A stretch of 33,861 nucleotides of DNA from an uncultured Bacteroidota bacterium (GTDB lineage: Bacteria > Bacteroidota > Bacteroidia > Chitinophagales > LD1), in assembly GCA_903919075.1 (NCBI GenBank), contig CAIXGR010000021.1, positions 1-33,861 on the forward strand. Reading direction: 5' to 3'. Positions 24,652 through 32,352 of this stretch are shown here, in pieces (position 1 is the first letter of the stretch; each line of letters starts with the position of its first letter). The notes under the pieces were generated by a model. It did not search any database and was not told the DNA's origin. It saw nothing but the letters and a program-made list of their open reading frames with translations. Both the position numbers and the translations under genes were made by a program.

Positions 24652-24682
24652 TAAAAATAGGAGGGTAATTGGAACCGGCAAA
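24652..24682 (-). promoter_or_regulatory. Candidate promoter of the 511-residue exported protein gene
   Basis: On the minus strand TTTG (24679-24682), exactly 19 bp and TATTTTTA (24652-24659) fit the Bacteroidota -33/-7 pattern with a single mismatch. The ATG is 22 bp downstream. Confidence 0.5.
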
Positions 24683-24800
24683 CAACAAATTCACACTCAA
24701 AGGGTATCTCCGTCTATACTTGTAAACTATTTTGCAGCTTAGTGGGCTATTATACAGAATAGTTAATTGCAAAAACCTACTTAAAGTCTTTAACCTGGCT

Positions 24801-25688
24801 TTATTTAATATTATTCAGCTTATCCTGTATTTTCTGAACTGTGCTTTTTTGCCCTTCAATTTGAGCCTTTAATCCTTCCTGGTCTTTTCTCGACTGCTCC
24901 ATAGCACGCTTGGAGTCTCTAATATTTTTGTGCCACTTATCAATGGCAGATTGAAGTTTTTCGTTTGTTTTAACCAGTTTTTTCATGTCCTTTTCGTAGG
25001 CAGTTAAACGTTGCTGTTCGGTTTTTAATCTTTCAGCATCCTCACCTGTTTCTTTTTCTACTAATGATTTTTGTGATGCTATTAAATTAGATTGTGTCGC
25101 CTGTTCTCTTTCGTTTAGCTTTATCGCATTTAAATTTCTATCAATAGAACGATTATCTTCACTTATCTTTTTTATCTTTTTCTCCTCACCTTTAATAGCT
25201 TTGGCAAGCTTGTCCTCCAATTTTTGCTGCACTTCTTTACCCGCATCAAGCTGGCCTTGCACAATGCGTTTGTACTCTGTAATGGCAAAGTCGCGTACAA
25301 ATTTTTCCGAGGCTGTATTTTGATCTATATTCTCTGTTTTAGAAAAATACACACTATCATTAGCGGTAAACCAAGCCGTAAGCTGAACTCCCTGATTGTT
25401 TTCTAATAACTTGCTATATATATTAATGGGGTTAGTTGAAATATTTTTGTATACCACCCATGTAGCCCAATACTCACCATTTATGTTTTGTACTTTACCG
25501 GTTGATAGGCTCTTTAAATAGCTGGTCCAGTTTTTATCAATACTCTTCAATTTCGCTTCGGGTATTTGTACTCTGTACGAATTAGCAGTTGCTTTACTAA
25601 AACTACCTACTGTGTCAACCACGTTAATTGGCACTTGCGCAATCATTGACAGGGGGGAAAACAAGATTAACACTAAAAAATATTTCAT
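24801..25688 (-). CDS. Exported coiled-coil protein of unknown function
   Basis: From the ATG at 25688 the product is 295 residues, starting with a signal peptide (MKYFLVLILFSPLSMIAQ). An in-frame ATG at 25754 would bury that signal, so it is rejected. Residues about 20-140 are globular (YRVQIPEAKLKSIDKNW, GEYWATWVVYKNIS). From about 150 to the end the chain is almost all charged heptad-like helix (KLEDKLAKAIKGEEKKIKKI, ERLKTEQQRLTAYEKDMKKL, RAMEQSRKDQEGLKAQIEGQ), a long coiled coil. It may be a periplasmic spacer or scaffold; no enzyme motif is visible. It is downstream of the pentapeptide gene on the same strand with 156 bp between. Confidence 0.8.
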   Translation of the reverse strand: MKYFLVLILFSPLSMIAQVPINVVDTVGSFSKATANSYRVQIPEAKLKSIDKNWTSYLKSLSTGKVQNINGEYWATWVVYKNISTNPINIYSKLLENNQGVQLTAWFTANDSVYFSKTENIDQNTASEKFVRDFAITEYKRIVQGQLDAGKEVQQKLEDKLAKAIKGEEKKIKKISEDNRSIDRNLNAIKLNEREQATQSNLIASQKSLVEKETGEDAERLKTEQQRLTAYEKDMKKLVKTNEKLQSAIDKWHKNIRDSKRAMEQSRKDQEGLKAQIEGQKSTVQKIQDKLNNIK

Positions 25689-25844
25689 ACTTCTATTTTT
25701 CTTGAAATTAATAATAAACATTATTGAACACCTTAAACGCATAAGTGTATTCAATATTTAAATGCAAAATAGGTAAAATTTTATTGCGTAAGCATAGTTC
25801 GAATTACTCAATTTTAAATTTACCGAACCCACTCTAAAAATCTA

Positions 25845-26426
25845 CTAATGGGCGCTATCAATTTCAACATCATACTTACTTAATAATCCAATTACTTCTG
25901 GCAGTGAAAATTTCGCCCTTTTTATCCGGTTAATTTCAGGATCAATAGAATAATTGTATGATGTTCTAAAATCAGCTTTTTCAATTATTGTATGGTCAAA
26001 TACGGCCCCCGTTAAATCACAGTTTTCAAAAAAAGCACCGCTTAAATCACATTCCGTAAAGTCAATTTCCTGTAAGTTTGAATTGGTGAAAATTGTTTTT
26101 TTGATTTTTGTTTGATAAAAAGAACAACTGTTCATTAAACAATTTTTAAACGTAAATGAAAGCCCGAATTGATAGCAGTTACTAAAAAGCAACCCTAGCA
26201 TTTTGCAGTCTGTAAACTCTATTTCCTTAAAAGCGGTATTGTTTACTTTAGCTAAACTTATGTTACAAGCGTTAAAACTACATTCCATAAACTTAATATC
26301 AGAAAGATCAGCATTAGAAAAATCGCAATCGTTGAAGGTGCAATTTTCATACTCACCCTTGGGCAAGGGGCTTTCTCTAAAATCAATTTTTTCGTAAGTT
26401 TTATCTTCTACAAAAGTCTTTTCCAT
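25845..26426 (-). CDS. Pentapeptide repeat protein (Qnr/McbG-like fold)
   Basis: The 193-residue product consists of A(D/N)LXX-type pentapeptide repeats from about residue 20 to 155, for example CTFNDCDFSNADLSDIKF, LQEIDFTECDLSGAFFENCD and LTGAVFDHTIIEKADF. Phe or Leu occupies the centre of most repeats, giving a right-handed quadrilateral beta helix. Some relatives (Qnr, MfpA, McbG) mimic DNA and protect gyrase from quinolones or toxins; many others have no known target, so resistance must not be assumed. A C-terminal helix (FSLPEVIGLLSKYDVEID) resembles the dimerisation helix of Qnr-type proteins. No signal peptide is present, so it is cytoplasmic. It lies 40 bp after the GT87-like gene, possibly co-transcribed. 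Confidence 0.92.
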   Translation of the reverse strand: MEKTFVEDKTYEKIDFRESPLPKGEYENCTFNDCDFSNADLSDIKFMECSFNACNISLAKVNNTAFKEIEFTDCKMLGLLFSNCYQFGLSFTFKNCLMNSCSFYQTKIKKTIFTNSNLQEIDFTECDLSGAFFENCDLTGAVFDHTIIEKADFRTSYNYSIDPEINRIKRAKFSLPEVIGLLSKYDVEIDSAH

Positions 26427-26466
26427 TTTTTATTTGGGTTAGTATTCATTCTATTCAAGTCTTCAA

Positions 26467-27777
26467 TTAACCTCGTCTACTTTCCACCTGATCTATATCG
26501 CATCCATTAGATTCAGCCATTAGCCTCAATAATTTTCGTGGCGAAAAATAAGCAAGTGCCGGGATAACCGGGATAACGCCTATTACAATAAGCTTCAAAA
26601 ACTGAAACACCCGTCCAATCTTTACACCCCAAAACAGGTCGTTAGTAAAAACAGTAAACAACAAGGCAAATGCCAATACCCCAATCAGCATTTTTCTTTC
26701 GTTATTAGCCGGATAACTACAAACTAAATAATACATAAGATAGCTAAAGGCAGGGAGCATATTTATATAACTGTATTTCTGCTGATGAGGAAATACAAGT
26801 GGGGTAATAAGAAAAAGGTAGGATAACTGCCAAAAAAAATAAAGTTTTGATTCACCATTTTTTTCTGGCGTTTTTTTTGCCAAAAAATAAAATGTAAAAA
26901 GAATCAACGCAGCCCGTAATAAATTTATAAACCAGAGTAATTGAGAAGAACTTAGACTAGCCACATTTACCGACAAGCCATTATACGATAAGTTTGAAAA
27001 ATACACCGGAACAAGCGATGTAATACATTGAAAATAAATTCCATTGTAAAGTGCTGTATTTTGTTGGTTATTGTATCGGTCAAGCAACGGATTAATTGCA
27101 CTCCACCAACCTGTTAATAATTCGTTATTAAAATGAAACCCAATTACTGTTGCGGGGATTAACAGGAACACCATACAAGCTAAAGCTATAGCAAGCGATG
27201 ATGCTATTTTTTTCTTATAAAGAAGATAGGGTAAAAAAACAATGGGCAATATTTTAAGGCAAATACCCAAAGCAAGTAAAAATGCGCCACTGATTTTTTC
27301 CTTAATAAGTATTTGATACATACCTTCAACTGACAAGTAAAGCACAACAATATTCATTTGCGTCTTTTCGAAATTATGAAGCACAAACCGAAGAAGAAAA
27401 AATACTGTTAGGCCTAACCACCATTTTTGCAAAAGCGGTGTAAGCATTCTTATATTCAGCCACTCACCAATTAGCCACCAAAGTCTAAAAACAAGTAAAA
27501 GGTTTAGTATAAGAAAAGCAAAAACCGGAATAAATTCAGGCAGATATGTAAGTGGTGTTATTATAAAAGCTACAAAGGGGCTATACAAAAAAACATCGGT
27601 AGTGCCGCCCGGAATTGCCATATTAGTGCCGTATGGCGATATTCCATTTCGCAAATAAGCTGCGCCGGTAAGTAGTATCCTGAAATCGCCACCCCCAATA
27701 GCCTTAACAACCAAATAAGGAGTAAAAAACAGAAGAATTAAAACATGCCATCGGTATTTTCGCAGCGTCGTCAGCAT
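26467..27777 (-). CDS. GT87-like (DUF2029) polytopic glycosyltransferase
   Basis: The 436-residue product has about ten to eleven hydrophobic helices. It also has the first-loop signature of polyprenyl-phosphate-dependent GT-C enzymes: GGGDFRILLTGAAYLRNG then SPYG, with Asp31-Phe the likely catalytic acidic position, followed by VFLYSPFVAFIITPL. GILPIVFLPYL-like ICLKILPIVFLPYLLYKKK and TPLVFPHQQKYSYINMLPAF fit DUF2029/GT87. These enzymes move mannose or similar sugars from a lipid-phosphate donor outside the inner membrane; the acceptor is unknown here. It shares direction with the pentapeptide gene. The start ATG at 27775-27777 precedes a basic stretch and the first helix. Confidence 0.82.
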   Translation of the reverse strand: MLTTLRKYRWHVLILLFFTPYLVVKAIGGGDFRILLTGAAYLRNGISPYGTNMAIPGGTTDVFLYSPFVAFIITPLTYLPEFIPVFAFLILNLLLVFRLWWLIGEWLNIRMLTPLLQKWWLGLTVFFLLRFVLHNFEKTQMNIVVLYLSVEGMYQILIKEKISGAFLLALGICLKILPIVFLPYLLYKKKIASSLAIALACMVFLLIPATVIGFHFNNELLTGWWSAINPLLDRYNNQQNTALYNGIYFQCITSLVPVYFSNLSYNGLSVNVASLSSSQLLWFINLLRAALILFTFYFLAKKTPEKNGESKLYFFWQLSYLFLITPLVFPHQQKYSYINMLPAFSYLMYYLVCSYPANNERKMLIGVLAFALLFTVFTNDLFWGVKIGRVFQFLKLIVIGVIPVIPALAYFSPRKLLRLMAESNGCDIDQVESRRG

Positions 27778-28050
27778 TTCAATTCTTAGTTTGAAACCGT
27801 AATATAACCGACTTTATTTAAGCTTAACACCAAATGTGCCGATATTTTAAATTTCTTAATTACATGCGTTATTATCCAAAAGTCACTGCTAAGTACGTCA
27901 TAAAAGTTTTGGCAATCAATACCTTAATATTTATCTCATTCACTATACATATAAACTTAAATGCCTATTGTAAGGGTTTTCAATACATATCGTCCAACTT
28001 TCAAAGTAATTAGTTGTTTTACCTTAGCCAACACTAAAAAATAAACTGCC

Positions 28051-28560
28051 ATGAATTACCTTAAAATTATAATGCCGGTCATTTTATCAATTGCCTTTGT
28101 TACTTATCTAATAGCTCAGTCAGGTGTTGAATACGACCATTCAAAAAACCCATACTACTCGCATACTAATGCCGAATTGGTTAAAGTATCTGATGAAGAA
28201 TGGGAAAAAATATTGCCACCGGCCGTATATCAAATAGCGCGCGAGCAAGGCACCGAGCGGGCCTTCACCGGCAAATATTGGAATAACCATGCCAAGGGAA
28301 CTTACTATTGTGCCGTTTGTGGAAACCCTTTGTATAGCTCTGAAACTAAATTCGATAGCCACACTGGTTGGCCAAGTTTTTACAAGCCTTTAAATAAAAA
28401 TTCAATTGGATTAAGGCCAGACTCCGATGGCGACCGCACCGAAGTTAGCTGCAAAAGATGCGGCTCGCATTTAGGCCATGTGTTCAACGATGGCCCTCCA
28501 CCTACCGGAGACCGTTTTTGCATGGATGGCAACGTGTTAGATTTTGAGCCGTCTAAGTAA
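28051..28560 (+). CDS. msrB: Peptide-methionine (R)-S-oxide reductase, exported or membrane-anchored
   Basis: The 169-residue product repairs methionine-R-sulfoxide. Zn ligands Cys87 and Cys90 (CAVCGNP) and Cys134 and Cys137 (CKRCGSHLGHVF) are present, with HTGWPSF (104-110) and the catalytic Cys157 in RFCMDGN. Most MsrB proteins have Asn where this one has Asp159; the change is conservative and its effect is unknown. An N-terminal hydrophobic segment (about 5-22, ending IAQS) places the enzyme outside the cytoplasm, either cleaved or anchored. It ends 10 bp from the convergent EXPERA-type gene. A TlpA-type thioredoxin is encoded just beyond and could be its periplasmic reductant; this is inference. 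Confidence 0.96.
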   Translation: MNYLKIIMPVILSIAFVTYLIAQSGVEYDHSKNPYYSHTNAELVKVSDEEWEKILPPAVYQIAREQGTERAFTGKYWNNHAKGTYYCAVCGNPLYSSETKFDSHTGWPSFYKPLNKNSIGLRPDSDGDRTEVSCKRCGSHLGHVFNDGPPPTGDRFCMDGNVLDFEPSK

Positions 28561-28570
28561 TTACACAACG

Positions 28571-29068
28571 CTAAAACTTTCTGGCAAAAGGCAATTCCTT
28601 TCTCATACGCACCATTAGCAATATAGGTACCAGCACATAAGGCAAATTAAGTGGAAGAAATTTTGCAGGGTTTTGACAGCGCCACTCCGGTTCACCAAAA
28701 AACTCCACACCAAAAACAACCACACCAGTAATAAACGAAATAGCGCTACCATATATAATAGCCGGTACCTGTATCCGGTTTTTGCCTTTTATAAAAGCAT
28801 AAACCAATACCAGGTAAAAAGGCCCATACACAAACGCCGATAAGCCAGTAACAAACCGCATCCATATTGGCGGATTAAGAAACAGCGGGTCGCAGCCTTT
28901 CGCGTACCCATAGTTCATTTGCACAAAAACATTGGCGCTCGTAGGGTCAAGCGCGCCTGTAAGTGTAGGCACCATATCCGATATCATCGATGTAATAAAA
29001 TACAGCGAAAACATTACGATAAAAAAATAGTCTAAAGGGCGGCGGCTAAGGGGTAAATTTTCTGTCAT
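28571..29068 (-). CDS. EXPERA-domain (TMEM97/EBP-like) membrane protein
   Basis: The 165-residue product has four hydrophobic helices and the length and order of the EXPERA domain. It matches human TMEM97 (sigma-2 receptor) as I recall it: RPLDYFFIVMFSLYF at the start, Asp31 in ISDMVPTL, Asp60 in CDPLF followed by PPIW, then PF-x3-LVYAFIKGK, VPAIIYG in helix 3 and LPYVLVPILLM in helix 4. Asp31 and Asp60 match Asp29 and Asp56 of TMEM97, the ligand-binding pair. Relatives act in sterol isomerisation or cholesterol trafficking in eukaryotes; the bacterial role is unknown. It diverges from the TlpA-like gene and converges on msrB. Confidence 0.82.
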   Translation of the reverse strand: MTENLPLSRRPLDYFFIVMFSLYFITSMISDMVPTLTGALDPTSANVFVQMNYGYAKGCDPLFLNPPIWMRFVTGLSAFVYGPFYLVLVYAFIKGKNRIQVPAIIYGSAISFITGVVVFGVEFFGEPEWRCQNPAKFLPLNLPYVLVPILLMVRMRKELPFARKF

Positions 29069-29100
29069 GGGTTATAATTACTTTACCCAAAGCAAATAGA

Positions 29101-29108
29101 TATATTTG
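29101..29108 (+). promoter_or_regulatory. Candidate -7 element of the TlpA-like gene
   Basis: TATATTTG matches TAnnTTTG exactly and lies 9 bp before the ATG at 29118, implying a nearly leaderless transcript. No clear TTG partner occurs at the expected distance. Confidence 0.4.
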
Positions 29109-29117
29109 GATATACAA

Positions 29118-30221
29118 ATGAAAAAAGCATTTCCTTTTCTTCTAATACTTCTGTGCCCCTTTATTGTCTTTGCCAATGGCTTTATTATAAAAGGACATAT
29201 TGAAGGATTGCAAACCGGTGCTGTGTCGTTAGCATATCTTAATAATTCAGGTGACGATACTACTATTACCTCCCCTATTACTGGTGGTAATTTTACTTTA
29301 ACCGGCCAGATACCGGAACCGGAGTTGGCAACATTAACAATTTCAGAAGATAGGTCGTTTAACCTGATTTTCTTTTTAGAGAATAAAGCTATAAGCATAC
29401 AGCTTATTAAAGATGCACCTGAAAAAACTATAGTTACCGGTTCTCCCTCCAACATAACTTACCAAAAACTAAAACCCGGGTTAAATGATTTTTTTGCCCA
29501 TACGCGTGAAAACAAAGAGGCACATGAGCAGGCCTTAACTACCCATAACACTCAAGCATTGCAAAACGCCGATTCGCTTTGGGTTACGCGGCAATATGCA
29601 TGGCTGCAAACTATTCGCTCATCTATTACCGAACAACCAGAAAATTATGCTGCCTTATTTTTCATCAAATGGTCATTACTTAAAACTGATAATATGGACG
29701 CTGTATTTTCAGTATTTATGCAACTCAGTCCCACTGTTCGTCAAAGTTCTGCGGGTAAAAAATTTATTTCTGAGTTCGAACATTTGCATAAAATCTCACC
29801 AGGCATCCCTGCACCCGAAATTACCGGCCGCGATACTTCCGGCCAACCTGTTAAACTCGCATCGCTTAAAGGCAAAGTAATATTGCTCGATTTTTGGGCC
29901 TCATACTGCGGCCCCTGCCGACAGGAAAACAAAAAAATGTTACCGGTTTACGAAAAATATCATTCTGCGGGTTTCGAAATTATATCCTTTTCGTTAGATA
30001 ACGAGCGCCCCTTGTGGGTTAGCGCCATACAATCCGACGGATTGCCATGGGAGCAAGTTTCAGAACTTCGCGGTGGCGCAGGTGCCACTTCTGGAATATA
30101 CGATATTACGGACCTGCCAAGAAATGTACTGATAGATCGCACCGGTAAAATTTACGCCAAAGATTTGCATGGCGAGGAGTTAATAAATGCTGTAGAAGGT
30201 TTGTTACGCAAAGAAAAGTAG
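29118..30221 (+). CDS. DUF4369-containing TlpA/ResA-like thioredoxin
   Basis: From the ATG at 29118 the product is 367 residues with a signal peptide (MKKAFPFLLILLCPFIVFAN). A TTG at 29106 is in frame but less likely. Residues about 21-118 form a DUF4369 domain (FIIKGHIEGLQTGAVSLAYL; GGNFTLTGQIPEPE). A helical linker follows, and a thioredoxin domain from about 228: PAPEITGRDTSGQPVKLASL, the active site Cys264-Gly-Pro-Cys267 in FWASYCGPCRQE, and DLPRNVLIDRTGKI with the cis-Pro. It is a periplasmic disulfide reductase or isomerase typical of Bacteroidota. With the exported MsrB two genes away, it may reduce that enzyme; no physical evidence is available. Confidence 0.93.
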   Translation: MKKAFPFLLILLCPFIVFANGFIIKGHIEGLQTGAVSLAYLNNSGDDTTITSPITGGNFTLTGQIPEPELATLTISEDRSFNLIFFLENKAISIQLIKDAPEKTIVTGSPSNITYQKLKPGLNDFFAHTRENKEAHEQALTTHNTQALQNADSLWVTRQYAWLQTIRSSITEQPENYAALFFIKWSLLKTDNMDAVFSVFMQLSPTVRQSSAGKKFISEFEHLHKISPGIPAPEITGRDTSGQPVKLASLKGKVILLDFWASYCGPCRQENKKMLPVYEKYHSAGFEIISFSLDNERPLWVSAIQSDGLPWEQVSELRGGAGATSGIYDITDLPRNVLIDRTGKIYAKDLHGEELINAVEGLLRKEK

Positions 30222-30262
30222 TTGCTCCATTTTACATTGTGCGCATAAATTTTTCCGGCTTT

Positions 30263-30291
30263 GGTTTCCCCTTTAGGGGACGGAAGGGGTG
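30263..30291 (+). repeat. Interspersed palindromic repeat, short relative (copy C)
   Basis: TCCCCT-TT-AGGGGA (30267-30280) has the same 6-2-6 stem design as copies at 4386 and 17331, with changed stem bases that still pair. It sits between the ends of two converging genes, touching the stop codon at 30292-30294, and may also act as a terminator. Confidence 0.55.
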
Positions 30292-32115
30292 TTACCATGT
30301 AAAAATCACCTTACCATTACCTGTTTGAACACCCGCAGTGTTAGTTTGATTATTACCGCCGTTGTAAGAGCCGCCGCCACCACCGCCATCACCATAATTA
30401 GCACCACAACCAGCTGTTGAACCAGCACCGCCACCGCCACCGTAACCGCCGCCGCCACCACCGCCGTGGTATTCAGCACTGCCACCGCCACCATAACCAC
30501 CGTAACCAACACCTGCTGGATTCGAGGCAATAGTATTCCAACCTTGTCCAGCCAAATCGCCCGAACCATTATTACCGCCACAACCACCAGCCCAACATGA
30601 TCTGTTTTGTGAGCCGCAATTTCCTGCTTGCCCTACAACTCCGGTAGGCGATGCAGTATAATTATTTGTATATGCATCATCATAAAGCGCACCGCCACCG
30701 CCACCGCCGGCAGCAATAAATAAATTAGGGCCCGCACTATAAACAAAACTTCCTCCGCCACCACCTGCTCCTCCGTTAGCTGAATTTCCGCTTGGCTGAT
30801 CAACACCCTGTCCGCCAACAATAACATTTAAAACCTGGCCCGGTGTAACTGCAAACGTGCCTAATATATCTGCACCATTACCACCGTTACAACCACAAGT
30901 AGCACTATTATAAGGTTGACCTGGCGAGTGGTTGCCACCCTGCGCACCAAATGCTTCAATAGTTAAAGAAGTTACACCCGAAGGCACTGTAAATGTTTGC
31001 ATGCCGCCAGTATACGATAATGTAAGTGGGGGACAAATACTTGTTTGCGAGATTGAAAGCGTGCTTTGCCCACCGGTACCACAAAAATTGGTGGCCGATA
31101 CAGCAATATTCCCAATAGGGTTTACACCAAAATTAACGGTAATAGTAGTATCAGAATTTGCAGTAATACTTGCACCACCCGGTACACTCCAGTTGTAACT
31201 CGTGGCACCGCTTACTGCGCTTATTGAATAAATTTTTGACGTAGCACTGGCACAAACACTACTAGCCCCAGAAATACTACCCGGCGTTGCCGGGGCTGAA
31301 GTTACGGTAACTGAATCATTAACCTGTGCGCTTATACCACAACTATTTGCTGCTGCCACACTAACAAAGCCTGATTGAGAACCAAACGTAACCGTAATAG
31401 AAGTATTACCGGCACCCGATGCAATAGCAGCATCGCCCGGTACCGTCCAGTTATATGCTGTTGCCCCTGCCACCGGGCTAATAGAATAAATATTACCGGT
31501 AGAGCTTGCACAAACACTGGTGTTGCCGGTTATTGAACCTGGTGTTGCCGGAATAGGGTTCACCGTCATAGAAATTGAATTAGATGTGGCCGGGGAACCG
31601 GTAACACAAGGTGCGTTTGATGATAAAATACAAGTTACCACGTCGCCATTATTTAAAGAAGAGTTGGTATAAGTAGAACTATTAGTGCCTACATTTCCTC
31701 CATTAAGCTTCCACTGGTAAGTAGGTGAATTGATACCGCTTGCCGGTGTAGCCGTAAACGTTACATTAGTACCCGAACAAATAGCACCCACCGGGTTGGC
31801 CGAAATACTAACAGCCGCTACCAAAGCATTGGACGAATTAAGCGTTACCCAATTTGGACTGGATGATGTGCCAGCATTATAATTAACCACATCACAATCG
31901 GTATTATAAATAAATAAGCCTTTCGCAGGCGCAGCAATAGCATCGCGCTGGGCTTGGTTTAGCCGGGGCAACAAAACACCCTTATTTATAAAATTAACAT
32001 CCAATGCCGCCGAAGGATCAGGTGCACTGCCGCCGGGGCTTATACCAACACCACCGGTTTGGCAAAACGCTGCAACACTAAAAAGCATCAGAAAAAAAGA
32101 GCATAGCTTTTTCAT
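30292..32115 (-). CDS. Secreted protein with PKD-like domains and an ALK-type glycine-rich domain
   Basis: The 607-residue product has a signal peptide (ending AAFCQ), then a module with AALDVNFINKGVLLPRLNQAQ (about 35-90) shared in outline with the collagen-like protein. An Ig-like domain (about 97-188) and two PKD-like repeats (about 190-278 and 279-360: SITGNTSVCASSTGNIYSIS; SISGASSVCASATSKIYSIS) follow. The last 240 residues, from LSYTGGMQTFTVPSGVTSLT, form a glycine-rich domain with GGQG, AAGGGGGG, GYGGYGGGG and GNGKVIFTW. This resembles the poly-Gly-II-helix domain of ALK/LTK receptors and related bacterial proteins. No T9SS domain is visible, so the export route beyond the periplasm is open. 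A surface binding role is inferred. Confidence 0.87.
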   Translation of the reverse strand: MKKLCSFFLMLFSVAAFCQTGGVGISPGGSAPDPSAALDVNFINKGVLLPRLNQAQRDAIAAPAKGLFIYNTDCDVVNYNAGTSSSPNWVTLNSSNALVAAVSISANPVGAICSGTNVTFTATPASGINSPTYQWKLNGGNVGTNSSTYTNSSLNNGDVVTCILSSNAPCVTGSPATSNSISMTVNPIPATPGSITGNTSVCASSTGNIYSISPVAGATAYNWTVPGDAAIASGAGNTSITVTFGSQSGFVSVAAANSCGISAQVNDSVTVTSAPATPGSISGASSVCASATSKIYSISAVSGATSYNWSVPGGASITANSDTTITVNFGVNPIGNIAVSATNFCGTGGQSTLSISQTSICPPLTLSYTGGMQTFTVPSGVTSLTIEAFGAQGGNHSPGQPYNSATCGCNGGNGADILGTFAVTPGQVLNVIVGGQGVDQPSGNSANGGAGGGGGSFVYSAGPNLFIAAGGGGGGALYDDAYTNNYTASPTGVVGQAGNCGSQNRSCWAGGCGGNNGSGDLAGQGWNTIASNPAGVGYGGYGGGGSAEYHGGGGGGGYGGGGGAGSTAGCGANYGDGGGGGGSYNGGNNQTNTAGVQTGNGKVIFTW

Positions 32116-32242
32116 ATATCTAATTTTTAACCCAAATTTTTAAACGAATTGAAATTGTCCTGATTTCTTAGCACAATATCGGGTAAAAACATGAAGATAA
32201 CAAGCTGAAAAGACTCAAACATGAGTGGTCTCTTTTTAAAAC

Positions 32243-32272
32243 AAAAAAAGCCCCGAAGAACATCTTCGGGGC
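32243..32272 (-). terminator. Intrinsic terminator of the alpha-oxoamine synthase-like gene
   Basis: GCCCCGAAGA (32250-32259), loop ACA and TCTTCGGGGC (32263-32272) form a perfect 10-bp GC-rich stem. On the minus strand it is followed by seven T (32249 to 32243), 80 bp after the stop codon of the upstream gene. Confidence 0.92.
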
Positions 32273-32352
32273 ATGCATGCATGGATGCAGGTTAGAGTGG
32301 GTGTTTAGTTATGGGTGATGAACAAGCAGACAGGACAGGGTATATTTTATTA

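Noticed and set aside
25845-26426. Pentapeptide protein as a quinolone-resistance gene
   Set aside because: The repeat fold is clear, but most such proteins have no proven gyrase protection, and no resistance context is seen.
27834-28013. 59-codon frame MCRYFKFLNYMRYYPKVTAK... upstream of msrB
   Set aside because: It has a hydrophobic stretch but AT-rich composition, no family and no clear promoter. It occupies the likely msrB promoter region, so I judge it chance.
30306-30587. Val/Ala-rich frames over the glycine-rich domain gene
   Set aside because: Glycine codons read in another frame give Val/Ala runs. The signal-bearing 607-residue frame explains the DNA.
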